Shown: positions 43,317-51,213 of the stretch, in pieces
Layout: each line of letters opens with the position of its first letter
Position numbering within the stretch: position 1 is the first letter of the stretch
DNA from: an uncultured Bacteroidales bacterium
GTDB taxonomy: Bacteria; Bacteroidota; Bacteroidia; Bacteroidales; F082
Direction: 5' to 3'
Length of the DNA stretch: 64,000 bases
Assembly: GCA_900317055.1 (NCBI GenBank)
Contig: ONFF01000005.1
Location: forward strand, 124,001 to 188,000
Position numbers and translations under genes: made by a program
Notes under the pieces: model-generated
Told to the model about the DNA's origin: nothing
The model's input: only the letters and a program-made list of their open reading frames with translations
The model's database searches: none

Positions 43317-44627
43317 CTACATATCCTCTATGGACAGGCCTTGAAGCGAGAATTGGTATCGTCCGAATTCAGACGGCAAAACCTTGACTTTTTCACCAAG
43401 TTCAACAAGGCTGATCTTTCGAGGATTGCGCTTGATTTCGGCCACAACGCCAGTGTGGTTGAACTCATTCAAAGCTATCATGTCAATCTCGTTGCCCCCT
43501 TTGCGATCCCACCAATTGCCTGCTATCGTGCATTGTCCCGACTCCATCGCCTTGGCTTGGAAATACTGCTCTAAAGTCCTACCAGAGAACTGATCATAAC
43601 CCTGCCCCATATTTTGGCGAAGTGCGGTCATCTGCTGACGTTCGATCAGCGACTGATAGGGCCAGATGAATCTGAACCAGAATCTCAAGAATTGGTCAGA
43701 TATTTCATAGGCTGTAGTTTTGCTGTTCGGCTTGGACAACAGAGGCTTCAGTCGCGTTACAATACGATAGTTTTTCTCCAGGTTTTGAAGATATACGCCC
43801 ATGTCCTTCTGCATGGCTCCGTCAATTTCACTACGTTTTGTCAAACCACAAGCAATCAGTTGAAGTACAGAAAAATAAGTATTACTTTCATCTCCGAACT
43901 CTTGATTCATCAAGTCACGTCCTTCCGAAAGGAAATACGAATCGGGTCGGCATATATAGTTGAGCATTTTTTCCTTGGTATAGCATTGTGCATCCATCAG
44001 AAGCTCTACATATTTAGCCACACCTCCAGTAATCATGTATAGGCAAAGCAGGTCTTCGTTCTTATAGTTGGGGCAATGATCCCGAAAGATTTGTTTCAAG
44101 ACGTCAATCCTGAACGGTAGTAGTGTATATTTCGAGGTGGGCCTTCCGTATAACGGTTCGTTTTCGTCCTCGAAGATGCGTTTCATCAGCGACTGTATGC
44201 TGCCTGACGCAACCAAATGGAGGTGTGAATCGCGATGATAACGATCCCAGAGGTCTTGAATTTCGCTAAAAATAGCGGGATTTACCTTGTACAAGTTTTG
44301 AAACTCGTCGAAAAACACTGTGAAGTGCCTGTCGACAGAGGTTTTCATGATGATTTCGAACAGGTCGCGAAAGTGTGCGATTTGGCCAAAAACTTGAATA
44401 CCCAACTGTTCTTCGATGGCCTTCTGAAACTTATGGCACAAAACGGCTTCACCATCTTTTGAGACAAACAGGTAGGCAACCTCCTTGCCTTCAAGGGCTT
44501 TGGTAATCAACGACGTCTTTCCTACGCGTCGTCGGCCCGTCAGAACAGTAAAGACCGCTGCACGTTCGGCTTGTCGTTCGTTCAAGACAAGCATTTCCAT
44601 TTCTGTTTCCCTGTCGTAAAACTTCAT
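43317..44627 (-). CDS. Archaeal-type ATPase with DUF234 nuclease-like C-terminus
   Basis: 436 residues. Walker A is LTGRRRVGKTSLITKAL, Walker B is FTVFFDEFQNLYK and the sensor region is LVASGSIQSLMKRIF. The C-terminal DUF234 part has the nuclease-like strand NEIDMIALNEFNHTGVVAEI with E/D and E-x-K residues. These STAND-like ATPases are frequent in mobile and defence regions; some act as toxins or regulators, but the function of this one is unknown. Less AT-rich than the McrB gene. Confidence 0.82.
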   Translation of the reverse strand: MKFYDRETEMEMLVLNERQAERAAVFTVLTGRRRVGKTSLITKALEGKEVAYLFVSKDGEAVLCHKFQKAIEEQLGIQVFGQIAHFRDLFEIIMKTSVDRHFTVFFDEFQNLYKVNPAIFSEIQDLWDRYHRDSHLHLVASGSIQSLMKRIFEDENEPLYGRPTSKYTLLPFRIDVLKQIFRDHCPNYKNEDLLCLYMITGGVAKYVELLMDAQCYTKEKMLNYICRPDSYFLSEGRDLMNQEFGDESNTYFSVLQLIACGLTKRSEIDGAMQKDMGVYLQNLEKNYRIVTRLKPLLSKPNSKTTAYEISDQFLRFWFRFIWPYQSLIERQQMTALRQNMGQGYDQFSGRTLEQYFQAKAMESGQCTIAGNWWDRKGGNEIDMIALNEFNHTGVVAEIKRNPRKISLVELGEKVKVLPSEFGRYQFSLQGLSIEDM

Positions 44628-44673
44628 AATATTAATCGCAATTTATATTAATTGTCATTTATATTTTTCGGTG

Positions 44674-44681
44674 CAAAGATA
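44674..44681 (-). promoter_or_regulatory. -7 box of the DUF234 ATPase gene
   Basis: CAAAGATA reads TATCTTTG on the minus strand, 46 bases before the ATG. Only a weak upstream box. Confidence 0.5.
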
Positions 44682-44795
44682 AGAATAGTTTTAATTGATG
44701 AAAATTTTTGTGGTGTTTTTATAGTCATTTGATTTTTATCAATCTTCAAAAAGGCATTTTGCCCTTAAATAAATGGAAATAGCAGTCCGCCCTCC

Positions 44796-45078
44796 CTAAA
44801 ACTCCTTGATCGTCTCAAAATAGCACCAAGGCTCGGTCTTCTCGTAGAGGGCGCGGCTGCCTTTGGGCACATATTCCGATTTCCGTCACCGAGTTGGGGA
44901 TAACGACGCTCGTCAGTCCCGTGCAATCCTTGAATGCGAAGTCCCCGATTGTCTTCACCGAGTCGGGGATGACGATGCTTGTCAATTCCTTGCAATCTTG
45001 GAACGCACGAGCCTCAACACAAGTGGTTCTTTTAGAAATAATTCCCTCTCCGTCCTTGATTTCATATTTTGCAATAGT
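44796..45078 (-). pseudogene. Broken BspA-type leucine-rich repeat gene
   Basis: One minus-strand frame reads AFQDCKELTSIVIPDSVKTI, GDFAFKDCTGLTSVVIPNSV and TEIG, two clear repeats. After TEIG the frame is lost, and the ending YVPKGSRALYEKTEPWCYF continues in another frame to TAG at 44796, so a shift or deletion joined them. The 5' side has no usable start (TGA directly before the frame). It is a decayed relative of the gene at 34987-35751. Confidence 0.8.
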
Positions 45079-45094
45079 TCATCGCGATTCGCCT

Positions 45095-45114
45095 TCACAT
45101 CGCGAGGTTTTTAT
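45095..45114 (-). repeat. CCTCGCGATG leader motif, copy 3
   Basis: Minus-strand AAAACCTCGCGATGTGAAGG, followed by AATCGCGATG, so CGCGAT..ATCGCG can pair. It precedes the broken leucine-rich repeat gene. Confidence 0.6.
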
Positions 45115-45320
45115 GGTTTAACAAATGATAATATTCGAGCGGCCCACACGCATCGCGCACGGGCAAAGTTGTTGTCAAAAAATCAGTTAGAAAATTGATT
45201 GTCAGAGATTTATAAGGGGGGGGGCATGGCTCCGCAACGGCAAACCTGCGCGGGCAAGTCGGCGGTCGGACGGTCCTGCCGAGAATCTCGGCGAATCATC
45301 GTGGTGAGGTTATTACGCCA

Positions 45321-45352
45321 CAAAGATAGAAACATTTTCGGGGAAATTCAAA
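45321..45352 (-). promoter_or_regulatory. Island promoter family, upstream of the broken LRR gene
   Basis: TTTG (45349-45352), spacer AATTTCCCCGAAAATGTTTC, then TATCTTTG (45321-45328). The -33 box overlaps the stop of the preceding gene. An intact promoter thus faces a pseudogene, with about 240 bases of non-coding sequence between, including a run of nine G near 45215. Confidence 0.8.
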
Positions 45353-46094
45353 AAAGATCAGACGGCAATTCGATTTTCATTTTCCTGCTGCTGTGCGATT
45401 TGGCTGCGGCAAGCAGGGCTTCCTGGCTGGTGTATTGCTCGTAAAGCGTGCATTGCGTGACGATGCCTTGCGTCGAGCATCGCTCACCGTCAACCAACAC
45501 CAATGCCCAGCCTTTGTTAAGGTCGGCAAACTCCTCTCCCACCAACGCGACACCTCCTGCCGTCTCCACAAGCTCACTTGTCTTCACCTTCCTGAATTTG
45601 AACTTCACTCTCGGCAAGCTATCCTCCCCATGTTGCTCGGCCGTGTAAAGCAGCAACTCCATACCTTGGCGGATGTCTTTTTTATCCAGGTTGGCGATGA
45701 GCGCCGCAACGCCATCCACCTCGCCAAGCTGCTGCCTTACCGTAAGCAGCTTGCCTTCGCTCACCGGAATATCGGGCATCAGAAATGAAGCATAACTATC
45801 CATAAAGCTTTTTTCGATAAAAACCGCTGGCAGCCTATTGGCAAGCGCCACAAAGCCGTTGTAGGCCGACTGGTGCTCGGTGAACATCGTATCACAAAGC
45901 GACAATCCATGCCATAGTGCGATGGAATGCCTCATCCGCTGTCGTTGTACGAATTGTTTTAGGGTGCACCGACGCGGCCTTGAACTGTTGTGCGCAGTCC
46001 GTACTACTGTTTTCCCCTGTTTCTCATAGATGGTTACTCCCGATTGTGGCATTCTCCCAATCAGCGATAAACCTTTGACTTGTCTTTTTCCCAT
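45348..46094 (-). CDS. Hypothetical protein (248 aa), DUF6266-like
   Basis: 248 residues, basic N-terminus (MGKRQVKGLSLIGRMPQSG) with RPRRCTLKQFVQRQRMRHSI and a beta-rich C-terminal half. The layout recalls DUF6266-type proteins of unknown function in Bacteroidota, by recall only. It has an island promoter 210 bases upstream, and a long perfect palindrome lies in the leader. Confidence 0.55.
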   Translation of the reverse strand: MGKRQVKGLSLIGRMPQSGVTIYEKQGKTVVRTAHNSSRPRRCTLKQFVQRQRMRHSIALWHGLSLCDTMFTEHQSAYNGFVALANRLPAVFIEKSFMDSYASFLMPDIPVSEGKLLTVRQQLGEVDGVAALIANLDKKDIRQGMELLLYTAEQHGEDSLPRVKFKFRKVKTSELVETAGGVALVGEEFADLNKGWALVLVDGERCSTQGIVTQCTLYEQYTSQEALLAAAKSHSSRKMKIELPSDLF

Positions 46095-46173
46095 ATCAGC
46101 TTCGTTTTAATCAGGTGGCAGCTTCGGAGTAACCTCGTAGTTGCGCCCTCTTTTACTCTATTCTTTCAGGTCT

Positions 46174-46220
46174 GTTATTCGATTGTTATTCGATTTAATA
46201 TCGAATAACAATCGAATAAC
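46174..46220. repeat. 47-bp perfect palindrome in a leader region
   Basis: Arms of 21 bases (46174-46194 and 46200-46220) are exact reverse complements around TTAAT. Each arm is itself a direct repeat of GTTATTCGAT, giving four half-sites. It lies between the promoter at 46306 and the ATG at 46094. It could be a multi-site operator or a strong RNA hairpin in the leader. Confidence 0.85.
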
Positions 46221-46305
46221 AATACAATAACAATAGAGCGTTTAATATGTTTGATAAGGCGCAACTCCGAGGCAAATCCTTGCTTGCTTCTATGTTGTTG
46301 GATTG

Positions 46306-46337
46306 CAAATATAGAAACTTTTGTCAGGAAATTCAAA
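46306..46337 (-). promoter_or_regulatory. Island promoter family, upstream of 248-aa gene
   Basis: TTTG (46334-46337), spacer AATTTCCTGACAAAAGTTTC, then TATATTTG (46306-46313). Best match of the family. Confidence 0.85.
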
Positions 46338-46349
46338 AAACAAGCGAAA

Positions 46350-46383
46350 ATAAAGCGAAGCGACTCCATATTTACGGGTCGCT
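46350..46383 (-). terminator. Weak hairpin behind the PDDEXK_4 gene
   Basis: On the minus strand AGCGAC and GTCGCT pair around a 13-base loop, followed by a mixed T-rich stretch and then the next promoter. It takes the same place as the stronger hairpins at 38488, 48434 and 53965. Confidence 0.45.
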
Positions 46384-46431
46384 CATTTCCCACAGCAAAT
46401 CATCCATGTTGTCGCTTTCATAATAAATCCT

Positions 46432-48336
46432 TTAAGATCGTATGATTTGCAACTTTTTGCCAAACTCACTTTCGTTTATATGTTTGATAAGACTTTCCAC
46501 CTCCACTTCATGCCACATTTTGAGCATTGTGACTTCTGTACCATTAACATTAAAATGGTGTCCAATACGAGAATCCGGCTTGTAAAAATCCCAATTAGCT
46601 TGCACCTCTCCTTCTAACTTATCATCATATTCATATTTTCCATCCGATCTATATTTATAAATGAGTTGTTTAAACCATTTCCCCCTCTCATAATAGCTGT
46701 TAATTTCCCGAGGAAAAGCTTCATTCAATTTTTTTAGAACTTGTTCAGAGTCACCGGTCAACTCACTCCTATTTTCTGTTGCCCATAACTTCACGATAGC
46801 AAAAGCTGTAGCAGTGTAACCCATATTAGCGCCAATACATTTGTTATCATAGAATATTGTGTATTTAGTTCTATCTTTCTTGTCCAGATAATTGAAGAAA
46901 CATTCTATCTTTTTCCTCTCTTCCTCTTTGATGGCATTCATAAAAGCAAAGATAAAATTGCCATTTTCCTCATAAAAAGACCTTAAAAGATTACCTTCTT
47001 CCGAAGTTGAAGAAAAGCCTAATTCTAACCCTTTTTCTTCCCCTTTTGTCACAATGCCGTTTTCCCTCGCTAAAGAAGTAATACTAGAATAGCGGATTCC
47101 CTTTCTAAACAATAGGCTATCATCTAACTCACTATATACCTTTTCATCGTAGCCAGCGTATTTGTCAACCAACCAAGGGTCACTTTTATCATCACTCATA
47201 ATGCTAAATAGACCCTTGACATAAAGCATCTTCAATAATTCCAATCTTGGCTGGTGATCGTAATAGGTTCCGTCTATTATCCAAAAATTTGTTGTCGTAT
47301 TATTGTCAGTTAAGGTACTTGCCATTATAGAGTCAAGTATCAAGTCTCTATATTTCCCCCATAATTTTGTAATGGTATCAGAAGTCTCTTGACTAATTGC
47401 AATACAAGACTGTTCATTGAAATCTTCGATATTTGGAAACATCAGTTCATTCTTAAACTCTTCCAAGAAGAAACGGTTTCGAGTTGTTAAAGAAGGTGAA
47501 CTGAGCAATGGAATAACAATTCCATCAAGAATATCCTGGTAATTAATTTGAACAAAGTGATCGTCTTCTCGTAAAATCCGTATTTTGTTTTTCCTCTTTT
47601 TTTCTTTGTTATATTGACATTGCTCTTCTTTGAGTTTCTCGAAATTCGAAAGCCTATGAGAGACAAGTGGCGTCAGATAAGTATAGATTTGACAAATATC
47701 CTTTGTGTCAGTACGGTGAGTGCCAATATAATAGCGTGTAGTTTGGGGTTTGTCAAAGTATGCGGTTTTCAAATTATTTGGAATATTTTTCTTTGCTGCA
47801 TTTGCTCCACCCTCAGTTGAGTCTATTTTGTTCTCAATAATAATTTGTAGTTTTTTAGAAACACCATCTAATTCAACATTGCACTCAATAAAGATATCAA
47901 TGCGGTCTTGACAATATGTCTTAATACCTTCGAGGATTTCTTTGTCGGTATCGTTCCGATACCCAATGGCTTCTTCGGCTAACAAGCTAACTTGTTTTTC
48001 CGTCTCCACATGGACATTACTTATTTTTATCTTACGTGACAACACGGCTCTACGCATGTCCGAATCAATAAGCTTAGGATCTTGTTGGAAACTACGCTTA
48101 ACTAGTATATCCAAAAGCATCATTACAGGTGATACAATTTCTTTATGAGGTTTTTTTATCTCAAACAGCCACTTAAGAAAAGAACTATAAATTGTTTCAC
48201 TCCTTGTTTTAGAGATTATCTCAAAAAACGAAGGCTCATCGTATTGCTCTTGTAGGGCAATAAGTTCTTTATCACTGTTAAACTCAACTATCTTATTAAG
48301 ATAATACTGATAATCTTTTGTTTCCATAAACTGCAT
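46432..48336 (-). CDS. PDDEXK_4-type nuclease protein
   Basis: 634 residues (or 631 from the inner ATG). FFEIISKTRSETIYSSFLKW opens the domain and the catalytic set is QDRIDIFIECNVE, then LQIIIENKID (D, E and E-x-K). Such proteins are common in defence and mobile regions; cleavage targets are unknown. The long C-terminal part (about 300-634) has no domain I know. AT-rich, with its own promoter and a weak terminator. Confidence 0.75.
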   Translation of the reverse strand: MQFMETKDYQYYLNKIVEFNSDKELIALQEQYDEPSFFEIISKTRSETIYSSFLKWLFEIKKPHKEIVSPVMMLLDILVKRSFQQDPKLIDSDMRRAVLSRKIKISNVHVETEKQVSLLAEEAIGYRNDTDKEILEGIKTYCQDRIDIFIECNVELDGVSKKLQIIIENKIDSTEGGANAAKKNIPNNLKTAYFDKPQTTRYYIGTHRTDTKDICQIYTYLTPLVSHRLSNFEKLKEEQCQYNKEKKRKNKIRILREDDHFVQINYQDILDGIVIPLLSSPSLTTRNRFFLEEFKNELMFPNIEDFNEQSCIAISQETSDTITKLWGKYRDLILDSIMASTLTDNNTTTNFWIIDGTYYDHQPRLELLKMLYVKGLFSIMSDDKSDPWLVDKYAGYDEKVYSELDDSLLFRKGIRYSSITSLARENGIVTKGEEKGLELGFSSTSEEGNLLRSFYEENGNFIFAFMNAIKEEERKKIECFFNYLDKKDRTKYTIFYDNKCIGANMGYTATAFAIVKLWATENRSELTGDSEQVLKKLNEAFPREINSYYERGKWFKQLIYKYRSDGKYEYDDKLEGEVQANWDFYKPDSRIGHHFNVNGTEVTMLKMWHEVEVESLIKHINESEFGKKLQIIRS

Positions 48337-48394
48337 TCTTATGTTAATACTAGAATTTCATCTATTCTATCACTTTTTCATTCTTGCGACTCTG

Positions 48395-48426
48395 CAAATA
48401 TAGGAACTTTTGTCGGAAAATTCAAA
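48395..48426 (-). promoter_or_regulatory. Island promoter family, upstream of the PDDEXK_4 gene
   Basis: TTTG (48423-48426), spacer AATTTTCCGACAAAAGTTCC, then TATATTTG (48395-48402). The leader is about 55 bases. Confidence 0.85.
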
Positions 48427-48433
48427 AAGCAGG

Positions 48434-48470
48434 CAAAAAAAGTGGAGCAACTTCGCTAGTCGCTCCACTT
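48434..48470 (-). terminator. Terminator of the 48489-49786 unit
   Basis: On the minus strand AAGTGGAGC pairs with GCTCCACTT around a 13-base loop, followed by five T. The next promoter's -33 box begins only a few bases later. Confidence 0.85.
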
Positions 48471-48488
48471 TAGATAATTACGCCATCT

Positions 48489-48953
48489 TCATTCCTGGCT
48501 TTTCTTCACCTCCACCTTGATGCTGCCATCCTTGAGGCCGCGGATGAAGCGGACTTGCGCCTGCTCCTTTTCCTCGGTCATCAGTTCATAGGGATGGCCG
48601 TCGGTTTCGGTTTCAGGGAAGTATTTGCCCTCGGCATCGTTCTTCAGATAGACTTCGCAGCCGGGTTCCACGGCCTTGTAGAAGATGCGGAGCGAGGGAT
48701 AGGCTTCCTTCAGCAAGTTCGTCACCTCGTAGCAAGGCGTCCAAGCCGTCTCGAAGGTCACGCAAAGGGTGTCGCCTTGGTGCTCAAGGCCTATCCACTC
48801 GCCTCGGCACTCCACCTCTTCAGGGTTCTTGCCCAGCGTTTTCACCAGACAGCCCAAAAGATTCTCTTGCTGTTCTTTCATCGTTTGACACAGTGCATCG
48901 AGTTCTTCCTTTTCGCCCTCGATGACGTAGTTCGTAGTGCAAATGTTTGCCAT
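48489..48953 (-). CDS. YubB/DUF1281-like ferredoxin-fold protein
   Basis: 154 residues. The opening MANICTTNYVIEGEKEELDA resembles the YubB/Api92-type N-terminus (MAN-x-C-x-N-x-V). The middle LEHQGDTLCVTFETAWTPC and YPSLRIFYKAVEPGCEVYL fits that ferredoxin-like fold, found on plasmids and phages. Function unknown. It starts 2 bases after the stop of the paralogue gene at 48956, so the two are cotranscribed. Confidence 0.65.
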   Translation of the reverse strand: MANICTTNYVIEGEKEELDALCQTMKEQQENLLGCLVKTLGKNPEEVECRGEWIGLEHQGDTLCVTFETAWTPCYEVTNLLKEAYPSLRIFYKAVEPGCEVYLKNDAEGKYFPETETDGHPYELMTEEKEQAQVRFIRGLKDGSIKVEVKKSQE

Positions 48954-48955
48954 TA

Positions 48956-49786
48956 TTATTCTCCCTTAATTGACTTGTATGACTCTGTTACTTTTGCTTT
49001 CAGGTTGTCAAGCGTATCCTTGTATTTCGGCATCAGTTTCACATATTTGGCGATGGCGTTCAAAGTGAGCATACTGAATGGGATATGGTAGTTGTCATAT
49101 ACAGGATATTTTGCATTGAAGAATGAATCTTTTTCTTCTGCGTATGGGTAGAAATAGCATTGGTATGGTGACGGTGCCCAAAGAGCCTCTTTCAGCAGTA
49201 ACTGGCAATCTTGAAATTCGATGATGATGAGCGCCTTTCCCCGTTCATGTACATAGGCCTTCGCATCCTGCAATCCCTGTGCATCCAGATAGGGACGAAG
49301 GACATTCTTGACATAGTCCTCTGGAGGTGCGACATAAAAGCCGCTCGAATTGCGAAGCCAAGGCTTGAAAACCGGATCACCCATACCTAAGCCTGCCTGT
49401 GTAGCATTCACCATCAACTTCTTGACGGCAGCCATCCAAGGCTTCAGCGCCGCACTTATGGCTGAATCCTCATTAAAAGATGATGATCTGCGGATACAAG
49501 ACTCCAACTTTTTTGGTATCATCGCATCATCCCACAGTTTGAAATCGATGTCATCGGCACTTATACCATCCATGACGGCAAGTTTGTATCCTTTGACGTA
49601 GAAGGCGTATTCTTCCTCAACTTCTTTATAAAGTTCGTAGTCATCAAGCCCTTCGTCAAAGGCTTTGAAAAGGTCTTGCCGAATATATTCAAGTGAGGTG
49701 TGGTGCTCAAGGTAGCGGGCGAGTTTTGCCTCCCATGTCATGTTTCTTTTCCGCCCATTCTTCCAATATGATTTATACTCCTTCAT
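48956..49786 (-). CDS. Uncharacterised protein, short member of the MoxR-linked paralogue pair
   Basis: 276 residues. It matches the C-terminal two thirds of the 532-residue protein at 52280-53878 in order: YWK N-terminus, Y-A-x-x-G-x-K/R-L-x-M/T-D-G-I, a K-PW-x-AVKK segment (LKPWMAAVKKLM), then VLRPYLDAQGLQ and a YFYP segment. No known family. Both genes flank the MoxR-VWA pair. In a two-gene unit with the YubB-like gene. Confidence 0.65.
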   Translation of the reverse strand: MKEYKSYWKNGRKRNMTWEAKLARYLEHHTSLEYIRQDLFKAFDEGLDDYELYKEVEEEYAFYVKGYKLAVMDGISADDIDFKLWDDAMIPKKLESCIRRSSSFNEDSAISAALKPWMAAVKKLMVNATQAGLGMGDPVFKPWLRNSSGFYVAPPEDYVKNVLRPYLDAQGLQDAKAYVHERGKALIIIEFQDCQLLLKEALWAPSPYQCYFYPYAEEKDSFFNAKYPVYDNYHIPFSMLTLNAIAKYVKLMPKYKDTLDNLKAKVTESYKSIKGE

Positions 49787-49807
49787 TTATTCCCTATACT
49801 TAGTGGT

Positions 49808-49839
49808 TTAATATAGTAACATCCTGTCAGAAATTCAAA
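49808..49839 (-). promoter_or_regulatory. Island promoter family, degenerate copy
   Basis: TTTG (49836-49839), spacer AATTTCTGACAGGATGTTAC, then TATATTAA in place of TATATTTG. 22 bases before the ATG at 49786. Confidence 0.6.
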
Positions 49840-49854
49840 AAACGGTCTATCTTT

Positions 49855-51213
49855 TTACACTTGCATCAGGCAGACGCGACCCGTCTTGCGCAAGGCTTTG
49901 CCATTTCGTTGGTATGATGCTTCGTTGTCGATAATCCAAAGGAGTTTGGCTCGGCAATGAGGCGGTATCTCCGGCACAGGGGCATAGCCGTCGGTAATGA
50001 CAATCATGCCGTCGTAATCAGGATGCTTTGCCAAGTAATCGACAGGCGCCTGAAAGTTGGTGCCGCCACGCCCTTGAACCTTAAACTCCTGCTTCCGCTT
50101 CTTGGCTTCGTCCAGTTTCATGACGTCACCTTGAACGCAAGCATCGAACATGAGGACATCCACCTGCTGGATGCCATACTTGAAGAAGGTGGTGATGACG
50201 TTGAAATAGCGACCCAGTTCCTCTGAACCTACCGATCCGCTGGTGTCGACTGCCACAAGGATACGAGTGATGAAGTCATAACGGCTGCCCATCTGCTCGA
50301 ACCCGAAGCGACGGCTGGGGCGCATCCTTGTGAGGCGACGTTTCTCAGACAAGATGCTGGCACGGAACCCCCGCAGGGCACTGCGGAAGTCAATCTTTCC
50401 CTCTGCGGCTTTCTTGATGAGTTCGATCATGCCACCGGGCATGCTGCCCCAACTGGTCGTGCTTTGGATGAGGTCGGTAATCAAACGCGACTGGAACTGG
50501 TCTTCCTCCCAAAGGGCTGTGTAGTCGCCCTCGGCCTGTGTTTTGCTATTGTTCTTGCCATAATCAGTTTCGCTCATTCTAGCCTCACCCGAAGCGTTTC
50601 CTTGTCCCGTGTCGGAGCCCTTCATTTTTCCTGTTCCTAACCCAGAACTTTGTCCCTTCTCTACACCTTGGCCATTTTCTTTGCTTCTTTCTGACGAGGT
50701 ATCTTGGCCACTTTGTTCCTGTTGGGAATCACTCCCTTTGCCACCTCCACCGGCGTCGCCACTTCCTCCCGAGTCACCCTCGCTGGGAGCATTTCCATCA
50801 ACATGAATAGTCATATCATTCAGGCGCGTCGCATACCATTCGTAGTGCTGTCCCATAGGCAAGCCAAAATCTTCGGGCTTTGTCAATTCAATCCATGCCA
50901 ACTTGTAGGCAGGCGAGATGACCATGTCGCTGGCCGCATGCTGAACGAGGGGCTTGCAACCCAAAGGCTGGCGTGCGTAGGGATGTTGCAGCAGGATACG
51001 GATCATCTCCACCTTCAGCAACTCATTCAACTGGTTGTCCTGCAAGGCATCGATAACGGTCGGGTTGTACTCGATGCGTCCCTGCCCGGTGCGCAACGGG
51101 CACTGCATATTGGCGTTCATCGTCAGGCGATGGCTGCAATATACGGCGAAAAACACCGGCTCCGTCAGGAACCATTGCTCCGCAACTTGTTGTATGCGCT
51201 CTTGTGAAGTCAT
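49855..51213 (-). CDS. DUF2201/VWA-domain partner of a MoxR ATPase
   Basis: 452 residues. Residues 1-130 match the DUF2201 N-terminal (putative metallopeptidase-like) domain with KVEMIRILLQHPYARQPLG. Residues 140-235 are a Gly/Ser/Gln-rich linker. The VWA-like domain begins near 305 with ILVAVDTSGSVGSEELGRYF, the MIDAS DxSxS, and continues GRGGTNFQAPVDYL and DGMIVITDGYAP. VWA proteins of this sort are the substrate adaptors of MoxR AAA+ rings. It overlaps the MoxR stop by 4 bases. Confidence 0.85.
   Translation of the reverse strand: MTSQERIQQVAEQWFLTEPVFFAVYCSHRLTMNANMQCPLRTGQGRIEYNPTVIDALQDNQLNELLKVEMIRILLQHPYARQPLGCKPLVQHAASDMVISPAYKLAWIELTKPEDFGLPMGQHYEWYATRLNDMTIHVDGNAPSEGDSGGSGDAGGGGKGSDSQQEQSGQDTSSERSKENGQGVEKGQSSGLGTGKMKGSDTGQGNASGEARMSETDYGKNNSKTQAEGDYTALWEEDQFQSRLITDLIQSTTSWGSMPGGMIELIKKAAEGKIDFRSALRGFRASILSEKRRLTRMRPSRRFGFEQMGSRYDFITRILVAVDTSGSVGSEELGRYFNVITTFFKYGIQQVDVLMFDACVQGDVMKLDEAKKRKQEFKVQGRGGTNFQAPVDYLAKHPDYDGMIVITDGYAPVPEIPPHCRAKLLWIIDNEASYQRNGKALRKTGRVCLMQV

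Noticed and set aside
44765-44995. 76-codon minus-strand frame as a gene
   Set aside because: It is an out-of-phase reading of the broken leucine-rich repeat gene.
45199-45444. Plus-strand 81-codon frame beginning near the G-run
   Set aside because: Crosses an island promoter and the end of a minus-strand gene; composition is not protein-like.
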